From positions 1-45,118 of the forward strand of contig DAAP01000040.1 of NCBI GenBank assembly GCA_001701165.1: 45,118 nt of DNA. The letters run 5' to 3'. Under the pieces are notes generated by a model. It had not been told where the DNA came from. It saw only the letters and a list, made by a program, of their open reading frames with translations, and made no database searches. The number at the start of each line of letters is the position of its first letter. The stretch's first letter is position 1. The translations under genes were made by a program, and so were the position numbers. The DNA comes from Bacteroidales bacterium H4. Its GTDB lineage: Bacteria; Bacteroidota; Bacteroidia; Bacteroidales; Muribaculaceae. Positions 25,403-32,680 of this stretch are shown piece after piece.

Positions 25403-26464
25403 ATGTTAGACTTTGCCAATCCCATATTATTGATATTGCTGGTATCGCTACCGGTAGTATACTTCTTATACTGGCTTGCCAAGCTGTCTCGTCGACGCAA
25501 GATTGCACGCTTCGGCAATCCATCGACACTGGCACCCTTGATGCCGGACGCTTCCCATTACAAGGCAGGAATAAAAATCACCCTTCAACTTATAGCACTT
25601 GCAGCCGTTGTCATAATATTAGCTCGCCCACGCTTTGGCGAAACCGAACAGACTGACAGTAAACGCGGCATCGAAGTAATGATTGCTTTTGACGCTTCGC
25701 GCTCAATGCTTGCCGCCTCCACAGACGACCCCAAAAGCATTTCACGACTAAAACGAGCCAAACTACTTTTGGAAAAACTCACTGATCGTCTTGGAAATGA
25801 CAAAGTCGGTCTCGTAGTTTTTGCCGGTGATGCGAAGGTTAAACTACCTCTAACCACAGATTATTATTCTGCCAAACTTATCCTCAACGACCTTGACCCA
25901 TCATTAATGCCCTACCAAGGCACATCCATAAGCGAGGCCATCAACCTTAGCAAAAAATGCTTCAGCAATAAAAAAGACGTCAAGAAGTGCATAATCCTGC
26001 TTACCGATGCCGAAGACCATGATGGAAATGCCATCGATGCCACCAAAGCCGTGGTGGACAGTGGAATACAAGTCAATGTAATCGGCGTTGGAACATCAAA
26101 GGGAGCTCGCATACCTATTGGCAGCGGATACCTCACGGACAACGATGGCAAGGAAGTCATCACAGCCGTCAACGAAAATGCAGCCAAAGAAATAGCTAAG
26201 GCCGGAAAAGGCTTATACGTCAACGGCTCCAATACAGATGCGTTGGACAAACTTGTGCAACAACTAGACAACCTCCAAAAGTCCGACTTTGGAGCCGTAA
26301 AGTACAAGAATAGCGCCGAACAGTTCCCTTTATTTGCATGGTTGGCCCTCACACTATTAATCTGCGACATACTACTGCTCGAACGCAAAACTTCATGGCT
26401 AAAACACATACACTTCTTTGCCGAACTAAACAAAAAGAAAGGCTATAGAAGGGAAAAAAAATGA
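25403..26464 (+). CDS. batB: BatB, VWA-domain membrane protein
   Basis: A 353-residue paralogue of BatA with the same layout: N-terminal helices (about 5-25 and 55-75), a VWA domain (about 85-285) with an intact metal site (DASRSM, PLTTD, LTDAEDHDG), a C-terminal helix near 310-328 and a basic cytoplasmic tail. The A-x-R-S variant of the metal motif is normal for BatB. Its last four bases overlap the start of batC (ATGA at 26461-26464), implying translational coupling. It probably forms an inner-membrane complex with BatA, served by MoxR. Confidence 0.9.
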   Translation: MLDFANPILLILLVSLPVVYFLYWLAKLSRRRKIARFGNPSTLAPLMPDASHYKAGIKITLQLIALAAVVIILARPRFGETEQTDSKRGIEVMIAFDASRSMLAASTDDPKSISRLKRAKLLLEKLTDRLGNDKVGLVVFAGDAKVKLPLTTDYYSAKLILNDLDPSLMPYQGTSISEAINLSKKCFSNKKDVKKCIILLTDAEDHDGNAIDATKAVVDSGIQVNVIGVGTSKGARIPIGSGYLTDNDGKEVITAVNENAAKEIAKAGKGLYVNGSNTDALDKLVQQLDNLQKSDFGAVKYKNSAEQFPLFAWLALTLLICDILLLERKTSWLKHIHFFAELNKKKGYRREKK

Positions 26465-27303
26465 AACACATGGTTCTGATAAAATACGCCCATATAATCT
26501 CGCTGACCTCCATGCTGGCACTTGCTGCGGCCATTATGGCCTCATGCTCTTCAGACATGTCCAACAAGACCGAGCGAAATGCGATTAAGGCCGGCAACGA
26601 AAAATACAAGAAAGAACTCTATGTCGATGCCATCAAAGACTACGATAAAGCACTTAAGGCCAACCCGTACTCCGAGGCAGCAAAATACGACAAGGCTATG
26701 GCGACAATCATGGGCGCCACTGCTGCCGACACATCAAAGTTGCGCGAGGCACGCCTGGCGCTCGCCAATTTGGGTAAAACAGCATCAGACCCAAATATCA
26801 GCGAAAGAGCAATATACAATCTGGGCAACGACGCAGTTTTTATAGGAGATTATCTCAAAGACCTTGCCGACTCGTTACGCCGTGCAGACATCCAAATGGG
26901 TGCTCCTTCGGCGGGCAGCACATCCAACCAATTGGCTGACTCTCTCTCGCAGGTGTCTACCCAAAGCTATCAGCAAGCAATATCAAACTATAAAGCCATA
27001 CTTAGACGCAATCCATCCAATATCAAGGCATTGCAGAACCTACGCATAGCACAGCTCAAACTTCCGCCGGAAAGTCAAGGCGGAGGCAGCAACAACAAGG
27101 ACAAAGACAAAGATAAAAACAAACAGCAGCAACAACAGCAGCAACAACAGCAGCAACAACAGCAGCAACAACAGCAGCAACAAAAACCGAGTCAGTCCTC
27201 ACAACAGATACTCAACGCCGTACAGAACAAAGAAAACAAAACGCGCAAGAACCAAGAACAACGCCAAGGTTATGGCCGACGCACCACAGACAAGCCCTGG
27301 TAA
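26461..27303 (+). CDS. batC: BatC, TPR lipoprotein with polyglutamine tract
   Basis: A 280-residue protein. An N-terminal signal ending IMASC suggests lipidation at a cysteine near residue 29. Two to three TPR-like units follow (about 38-200: GNEKYKKELYVDAIKDYDKA and YQQAISNYKAILRRNPSNIK). After them comes a charged linker rich in Lys/Asp, a run of exactly 20 glutamines (27124-27183) and a Gln/Asn-rich basic tail. It is expected in the periplasm as a scaffold for BatA and BatB. The polyQ comes from a 12-bp DNA repeat and is likely variable in length. Confidence 0.88.
   Translation: MKHMVLIKYAHIISLTSMLALAAAIMASCSSDMSNKTERNAIKAGNEKYKKELYVDAIKDYDKALKANPYSEAAKYDKAMATIMGATAADTSKLREARLALANLGKTASDPNISERAIYNLGNDAVFIGDYLKDLADSLRRADIQMGAPSAGSTSNQLADSLSQVSTQSYQQAISNYKAILRRNPSNIKALQNLRIAQLKLPPESQGGGSNNKDKDKDKNKQQQQQQQQQQQQQQQQQQQQKPSQSSQQILNAVQNKENKTRKNQEQRQGYGRRTTDKPW
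27124..27183 (+). repeat. 12-bp microsatellite (CAGCAGCAACAA) x5 in batC
   Basis: Five perfect copies of CAGCAGCAACAA encode 20 consecutive glutamines. The unit is a multiple of three, so slippage would change tract length without a frameshift. Confidence 0.95.
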
Positions 27304-27331
27304 ATGCATATCCAACAATTGAGTACACGTT

Positions 27332-29158
27332 ATGTCCGCATTAAGATATTACACATCCCTTGTGATAATGGCCGCAGCGTCATTCATCGCGACCGCACAA
27401 TCGGTCTCGATTGAGGCTCCGGCCACCGTCATTCAAGGCAATCGTTTCAGCGTCACAATCTCTGTCAACAATAGCGATGCCGTAGTCAGAACCGCACCCG
27501 AAATACCTAATTGCAAGATCTTCAACGCCTCGCGCCCCGGAGTCTCGACTATGCAAAGTACGACAATAATTAACGGTCGCGTCGAATCGTCCATACAGCG
27601 CCAATACACATATTTATATAAAGCCGAAAAAGCTTCCACGGTAACCATTCCGGCTGTCAGCGTAGGCAATATGCGCACCCAAGCCAAAAGGCTTACCATA
27701 CTTCCACCGGACCGCACCTCGCAGCAAAGCCAATCAAACTCATCTTCGATGCCGGCGCCTGCAGCATCTGCACCACGTGCAGGCAAGGTATCACCCAGCG
27801 ACCTCATCGTCACGGTCAATATGTCCAAAAAACACCTGTGGAAAGGCGAGGCTGTCATCGCGACCATAAAAGTGTATACCAAGCACAATATATCCTCTTT
27901 CCGCGCCACTACGCTGCCCCAATTTGACGGGTTCATCTCCGAAGAATTACCCGTAGGCAGCAACGAGGCTCAAATGGAGCATTTCCGTGGCGAGAACTAT
28001 TACTCCGCTGTGCTAAAAAAATGCCTACTCTACCCTCAAAAAGCAGGGACACTAACCATAAATTCGGGCCGATATGACGTGACTCTCGAGACCTATGAAC
28101 CTATTTCAAACGGTTTCTTTGTTACTTATCGTCCCATCGAGCAAAAAATCACCACTACATCTAACCGTATCTCGGTAAGCGTTGAGGACCTCCCGCAACC
28201 GACTCCCGATGGCTTTGAAGGCGCGGTAGGACACTTCACAGCCACTACGGATATCGCCCCCGCACATCCGCGCACCAACGAGGCCCTCACCTACACCCTC
28301 AACATCAACGGAACAGGCAACATTAAAGCACTGTCCGCCCCCACCCTGTCATTCCCGGCAAACGTCGAAGAGTATACCCCCGAGGTGGTCAGCGATGCCA
28401 ACTTCAACGGAACGGATATGCGCGGCACCTGTGCCGTAACCTACACCATCGTACCCAAAGAGGTAGGCACCCTCAATATTCCGTCATGGAATTTCGTATA
28501 CTTCGACCCGTCGACCGGACGCTATATGACCATCAAGCAAAAGGGATATAACCTCAGCGTAATACGCGGGTCGGCATCATCGGCTGAACAAAAAGACCTC
28601 GGCGAAGGTCTCAAGGACATTCGCTACATCCACCGAGTGGATACTGCGTCACTTGCGCAGAAACCCGCCCGAGTTTTCTTCGAAACAATCTACGTGCTAC
28701 TATATATACTTGTATTGGTGGCATTTGTATCTACTATCATAGTATATCGCAAGCACATACGCGCCAACAGCGACCTGGCTGCACGTCGTACCGCCCGCGC
28801 CAACAAAGTGGCCACCAAGCGACTACACTTGGCAGCCAAAGCCTTGACGGCGAATGACGCAGATGCCTTCCACGAAAGCTTGGCTCGCGCCTTGTGGGGA
28901 TATATCAGCGACAAGCTCCGCATCCCGTCATCGGCACTCACTCGTGACAACATCCGAGAGAAACTGCTCGAAAGCGGCATAAGCGAGGAACTCACAGACC
29001 GCACAATCAACATCTTGGATCAATGCGAAATGGCTCGCTTCACCCCGGATAGCTCTTCGCCGGAACATCTCAAAGGCCTGTTTGACGAATCCTCGGCCGT
29101 CATCAAAGCTGTCGAAAGCACCAAGAAACAACCCACCAAAGCATCCGCAAAAGCATGA
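27332..29158 (+). CDS. batD: BatD, membrane protein of the Bat complex
   Basis: A 608-residue BatD-family protein. It has a signal peptide (about 1-22, ending FIATAQ), a long periplasmic region of repeated beta-sandwich domains (about 25-440), one membrane helix (about 452-472) and a helical cytoplasmic tail (ARALWGYISDKLRIPSSALTRDN). A Ser/Ala/Pro-rich linker lies at about 130-155. It follows batC by 28 bases and overlaps batE by four bases (29155-29158, ATGA). Function is inferred from the operon: part of the envelope stress/aerotolerance machinery. Confidence 0.9.
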   Translation: MSALRYYTSLVIMAAASFIATAQSVSIEAPATVIQGNRFSVTISVNNSDAVVRTAPEIPNCKIFNASRPGVSTMQSTTIINGRVESSIQRQYTYLYKAEKASTVTIPAVSVGNMRTQAKRLTILPPDRTSQQSQSNSSSMPAPAASAPRAGKVSPSDLIVTVNMSKKHLWKGEAVIATIKVYTKHNISSFRATTLPQFDGFISEELPVGSNEAQMEHFRGENYYSAVLKKCLLYPQKAGTLTINSGRYDVTLETYEPISNGFFVTYRPIEQKITTTSNRISVSVEDLPQPTPDGFEGAVGHFTATTDIAPAHPRTNEALTYTLNINGTGNIKALSAPTLSFPANVEEYTPEVVSDANFNGTDMRGTCAVTYTIVPKEVGTLNIPSWNFVYFDPSTGRYMTIKQKGYNLSVIRGSASSAEQKDLGEGLKDIRYIHRVDTASLAQKPARVFFETIYVLLYILVLVAFVSTIIVYRKHIRANSDLAARRTARANKVATKRLHLAAKALTANDADAFHESLARALWGYISDKLRIPSSALTRDNIREKLLESGISEELTDRTINILDQCEMARFTPDSSSPEHLKGLFDESSAVIKAVESTKKQPTKASAKA

Positions 29159-29982
29159 TGAAAAACCCATATAACATATTGCGATATATAGTATTGGCCA
29201 TTACTGTAGCATTATGCACAAACACAGATGCCGCTCAGAACATGGTCAAGGCCGAAACTGCGGCCACCCTTTCGGCCAAAGCCGATTCGGCATATAATTC
29301 AAAAAACTATACCGAGGCCGCAGACCTATACAAGACCATAATCAAAGAATACGGCGTGTCGTCAGACATATACTACAATCTGGGCAACACCTACTTTCGC
29401 ATGGGCAAGATTGCGCAAAGCGTATTGGCATACGAACGCGCACTCAAAATCGATCCTTCAAACAAAGACGCACGTATCAACCTCGATTTTGTCAACACGA
29501 CACTCGAAGATAAACCCGAAGACAACTCGTCAATACTTGGCAAAATACATTCGGAAGTAATTGCCTTAATGTCGCCCAACGCTTGGGCGTGGACCGCCTT
29601 CGCTTTGTTTGCCCTAATTATAGGACTTATTGCCATATATCTGTTTTTGTCTAATGTCACAACCCGTAAAGTAGGGTTCTTCGGTGCCATGGTGCTATTC
29701 ATAGTATTAGTGTACACCACGATTGTCGCCTATCAGAGCGCGGCTGCCATAGACAATAATGACATTGCCATAGTTACCACACCTTCGGCCAATCTCACCC
29801 CCGCGCCGTCTGCCAAGACAGACAAGACAGACAAGATTGTTCCGGTGCATGAAGGCACACGTCTCGTCATTATAGACTCGGTAAACGCCGCAAGTAACGA
29901 TGGTGCCCAATTGTGGTATCATGTGAAAGTCAACAACTCCACTGCCGCGTGGATAGATGCATCAAACGTTGAGCGCATCTGA
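29155..29982 (+). CDS. batE: BatE, TPR and SH3-like membrane protein
   Basis: A 275-residue protein with an N-terminal signal (about 1-25), two to three TPR units (about 37-120: ADSAYNSKNYTEAADLYKT and YYNLGNTYFRMGKIAQSVLA) and two hydrophobic helices (about 140-163 and 172-192). A C-terminal SH3-like domain (about 200-275) follows, with EGTRLVIIDS and the typical WIDASNVERI end. It is the last gene of the Bat operon. TPR plus SH3 points to protein-protein contacts on the periplasmic side. The following 199 bases hold the promoter of the next gene. Confidence 0.9.
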   Translation: MMKNPYNILRYIVLAITVALCTNTDAAQNMVKAETAATLSAKADSAYNSKNYTEAADLYKTIIKEYGVSSDIYYNLGNTYFRMGKIAQSVLAYERALKIDPSNKDARINLDFVNTTLEDKPEDNSSILGKIHSEVIALMSPNAWAWTAFALFALIIGLIAIYLFLSNVTTRKVGFFGAMVLFIVLVYTTIVAYQSAAAIDNNDIAIVTTPSANLTPAPSAKTDKTDKIVPVHEGTRLVIIDSVNAASNDGAQLWYHVKVNNSTAAWIDASNVERI

Positions 29983-30072
29983 CAATGGCACATCTATCAG
30001 CACCTTACAATCTATATTCAATCGGACACACAAAATAAGTGTCGTAAAACATAAAAAAAATCCATAAATATT

Positions 30073-30104
30073 TTTGGTCAACTCACAAAAGACCACTAAA
30101 TTTA
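30073..30104 (+). promoter_or_regulatory. Promoter of the small DNA-binding protein gene
   Basis: TTTG (30073-30076), 20 bases, then TAAATTTA (30097-30104), one base from TAnnTTTG. Predicted leader is about 70 bases to the ATG at 30182. Confidence 0.5.
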
Positions 30105-30181
30105 TACCCAGAATAACGACAAGAACCTCCCCTCACGTATCAATAACTATATAATAATCACCCAAACTAACCGATACCATC

Positions 30182-30442
30182 ATGACTAAGACCATCAGTT
30201 TCAACGATTTGCGCAAACTCAAAGACAGTCTGCCCGACGGTTCGATGCACCGCATCGCCGACAAGCTCAACATCACTGTTCAGACCGTACGCAACTATTT
30301 CGGCGGCAGCAACTACGATTTCGGCAAAAACTGCGGCGTACACATCGAGCCCGGCCCAAATGGTGGTATCGTTGTACTTGACGACTCCACAATCTATGAT
30401 ATGGCTGTGGATATTCTCAAAGAGCAAGAGAACAAAGACTGA
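30182..30442 (+). CDS. Small DNA-binding protein conserved in Bacteroidales
   Basis: An 86-residue protein with an N-terminal helix-turn-helix-like segment (LPDGSMHRIADKLNITVQTVRNYFGGSNYD, about residues 18-47). A conserved tail follows (VHIEPGPNGGIVVLDD) and then an amphipathic helix. The HTH resembles short regulators that sense nothing by themselves, perhaps nucleoid- or stress-linked. I know of similar Bacteroidales proteins annotated only as DNA-binding protein. It has its own near-consensus promoter and lies about 110 bases before the Usp-like gene. Confidence 0.8.
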   Translation: MTKTISFNDLRKLKDSLPDGSMHRIADKLNITVQTVRNYFGGSNYDFGKNCGVHIEPGPNGGIVVLDDSTIYDMAVDILKEQENKD

Positions 30443-30482
30443 AACATATCGGCCTTTACCCACAAAAGACATTACACTCATT

Positions 30483-30516
30483 CTATGGATGCCTTGCACA
30501 TGCGAGGCGTCCATAG
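30483..30516 (+). other. Strong hairpin in the leader of the Usp-like gene
   Basis: CTATGGATGCCT (30483-30494) and AGGCGTCCATAG (30505-30516) form a 12-bp stem with one T-G wobble and a 10-base loop. No T run follows, so termination is unlikely. It may protect or process the mRNA between the DNA-binding protein gene and the Usp gene. Confidence 0.5.
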
Positions 30517-30550
30517 GCTGTATCAATAACCTTAACCGGCTTATACACAC

Positions 30551-31660
30551 ATGCGTCTTATCACCGTTGCTATACACACATACGATCGCGCTATAGAGCT
30601 AAAAAATCTCCTCGAAAAAGAAGGCATCGAAGTATTGTTGCAAAACGTCAACCTCGAACACCCGACGGTATCTTCCGGCGTACGTGTTCGTATACACGAA
30701 AACGACCTGCCCTTAGCGTTGCGCATCATAGAGCATCGCGAGATATTCACGCCAATGCCTTCACCTTTCAACGAAAAATCGCATTGTATACTTGTACCTG
30801 TTGATTTCAGCGATTATTCGGTCAATGCACTCGAAATAGCCTTTGCCCTGGCTCAAAGACACAACGCCCAAATACGGCTTCTGTACTCGTTCATAGACCC
30901 TTACGTTGCCGGAAATATGCAACTCAGCGACCAGCTCACCTACGAAATAGCCGACAACGATGCTCGACAGAGAATCGAAGAAGACGCACACAGACACATG
31001 GACGAATTTGCCAATGTCGTAAGGTCTAAAATCAAATACGGCGAACTTAGCCCTGTGGTTTTTGACACCGTAGTCATGGAAGGCGTCCCCGAAGACGCCA
31101 TCATCGAATACGCCAAGGCTAACCCACCTTACCTCGTTGTCATGGGTACTCGAAGCTACGCCAAGAAGCAGGAGCAAATGATAGGAAGCGTGTCGGCCGA
31201 AGTGCTGGACAAATGCTTGTTCTCGGTGCTAACCATTCCACAGGACATCAAAGTAAACATCGAAGCTACAGACATCCGAATACATTTCTTCACCAATCTC
31301 GAGCAGCAAGACCTTTTGGCCTTGGACACAATGTCACGCATCTTCAAAAATATCTCGGCCAAAGTCACCTTGGTGCATCTGCCGGCCAAAAGACGGCCTT
31401 TCGAACGTTCCAACAAGGAATCACTGCTCAACGTCATGTCTTTCTGCAAAAAGAACTTCCCAAATTTCGAGTTCGACACGATGAGCATAAACGCAGACTG
31501 TGCTGCCGAGCAATTCGGATGCCTGGTTAAAGACAATCCTGCGGATATCATCGTAATCCCCAACAAAAGACAAAACGCCTTTGCTCGCTTGTTCAACCCG
31601 GGACTGGCACACAAAATGATATTGAACGCTGACATTCCCATGCTCGCCATTCCGGTCTAA
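30551..31660 (+). CDS. DUF2007 - tandem universal stress protein fusion
   Basis: A 369-residue cytoplasmic protein. Residues 1-66 form a ferredoxin-like DUF2007 domain (RAIELKNLLEKEGIEVLLQN and ALRIIEHR). Two UspA-like domains follow, about 75-225 (HCILVPVDFSDYSVNALEIAF ... VVMGTRSYAKK...VLTIP) and about 232-369 (ending IPMLAIPV). The first has a partly conserved nucleotide loop; the second looks degenerate. Usp proteins respond to starvation and stress. DUF2007 often senses or binds small ligands, so the fusion may be a stress sensor. The ATG at 30551 is the only start that retains the full DUF2007 domain. Confidence 0.85.
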   Translation: MRLITVAIHTYDRAIELKNLLEKEGIEVLLQNVNLEHPTVSSGVRVRIHENDLPLALRIIEHREIFTPMPSPFNEKSHCILVPVDFSDYSVNALEIAFALAQRHNAQIRLLYSFIDPYVAGNMQLSDQLTYEIADNDARQRIEEDAHRHMDEFANVVRSKIKYGELSPVVFDTVVMEGVPEDAIIEYAKANPPYLVVMGTRSYAKKQEQMIGSVSAEVLDKCLFSVLTIPQDIKVNIEATDIRIHFFTNLEQQDLLALDTMSRIFKNISAKVTLVHLPAKRRPFERSNKESLLNVMSFCKKNFPNFEFDTMSINADCAAEQFGCLVKDNPADIIVIPNKRQNAFARLFNPGLAHKMILNADIPMLAIPV

Positions 31661-31750
31661 CAGAAACATGTGCGTACCACCACACGAAAAAGACCATAAT
31701 ATCGGACTTAAAATCAACCTCGGCGGTATATAAGTCCAGACCGACGGCTT

Positions 31751-32341
31751 CTACTCCGCAAACGTAAGACCGGACACCGCTTCCAAGCGTCCGCGTAGCC
31801 GCTCGGCATTGTCCTCACGAATATCAACCACCATCGAACAGCTATTGTCAAACAATTGATCCACGACCGTACAGTCCTCACTCTTCACCACCTTCATTAC
31901 ATCATTCATAGCTAAATACGGGAATGTAAACACAAACCGACATCGGCTATGACACTCAACCGTCGGCACGGACTGCAATGCCAAGCGGGCGGCCTCTCGA
32001 TAAGCAGCAATCAGACCCGACGGACCAAGTTTAATGCCGCCGAAATAGCGGACAACAGCCACAACGACATCTGTCAATCCAAGCGAATCTATCTGCCCCA
32101 ATATCGGACGCCCGGCCGTGCCGGATGGCTCGCCGTCATCCTGAGACAAACGTCGCCCGTCACGCGTCGCAAAAGCCCAGCACACATGTCGCGCGTCATG
32201 ATAGCGGTTACGCAACGATTGAACATACGTCCGAGCATCTTCCTCGCTGTCTATATGATGTGCATAAGCGATGAAACGGCTCAGCTTTTCTCGCAGCTGA
32301 CCCTCGCCCTCTTCTTGTATCGTGTAATATGTGTCGGACAT
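31751..32341 (-). CDS. YigZ/IMPACT family protein
   Basis: A 196-residue member of the UPF0029/IMPACT family, with the signature segment DGEPSGTAGRPILGQIDSLGLTDVVVAVVRYFGGIKLGPSGL (about 68-110) and preceding ARHVCWAFATRDG. The C-terminal DUF1949-like ferredoxin fold (about 130-196) is present. Bacterial members are poorly understood; the eukaryotic relative inhibits Gcn2. The gene stands alone on the minus strand, convergent with the Usp-like gene and divergent from malQ, and has its own -7 box at 32403-32410. Confidence 0.9.
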   Translation of the reverse strand: MSDTYYTIQEEGEGQLREKLSRFIAYAHHIDSEEDARTYVQSLRNRYHDARHVCWAFATRDGRRLSQDDGEPSGTAGRPILGQIDSLGLTDVVVAVVRYFGGIKLGPSGLIAAYREAARLALQSVPTVECHSRCRFVFTFPYLAMNDVMKVVKSEDCTVVDQLFDNSCSMVVDIREDNAERLRGRLEAVSGLTFAE

Positions 32342-32680
32342 AATTTAGTTTTAATGCATGTTTTTGCTCCAACGCGTAGTCTTAGCGCCGGTATTCAAAG
32401 CACAAAGTTAGTGTATTTTTACATTCGAACACATATCACAGTGCTGACTGAACAATCTAAATCCGGTGAAACCAAGTTATGCATACTCGGATGTGGCAGG
32501 CGACATCGAAGACATACGAGACAAAGCGTATTTTCGGTTAAAAAGTGTTGCAAAACTGCATTTGCAGATAATTATTCGTACATTTACACCGAAAAGAGCA
32601 CGACGCCACGGCGCCCGTCCTTTGATACTATATCATACTTTTATCCATATACGAACAACAAAAGCCACAATACACCGACC
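32342..32680. other. Divergent region between yigZ and malQ
   Basis: 339 bases, AT-rich in its middle, holding the minus-strand promoter of the YigZ gene. The plus-strand frame that later becomes malQ is open through here but reads as unrelated sequence and includes promoter DNA, so it is not coding. For malQ only a weak TACATTTA (32579-32586) was seen. Confidence 0.5.
32403..32410 (-). promoter_or_regulatory. -7 box of the yigZ-family gene
   Basis: On the minus strand TAACTTTG (complement of CAAAGTTA) fits TAnnTTTG, about 60 bases upstream of the ATG at 32341. Confidence 0.5.

Noticed and set aside
29983..30060. Hairpin GACAC/GTGTC after batE as terminator
   Set aside because: Only five base pairs and no T run; an A-rich tract follows instead.
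31949..32680. Upstream extension of the malQ frame by 244 codons
   Set aside because: It overlaps the YigZ gene antisense and runs through its promoter. The first CBM20 domain starts right at the ATG at 32681.
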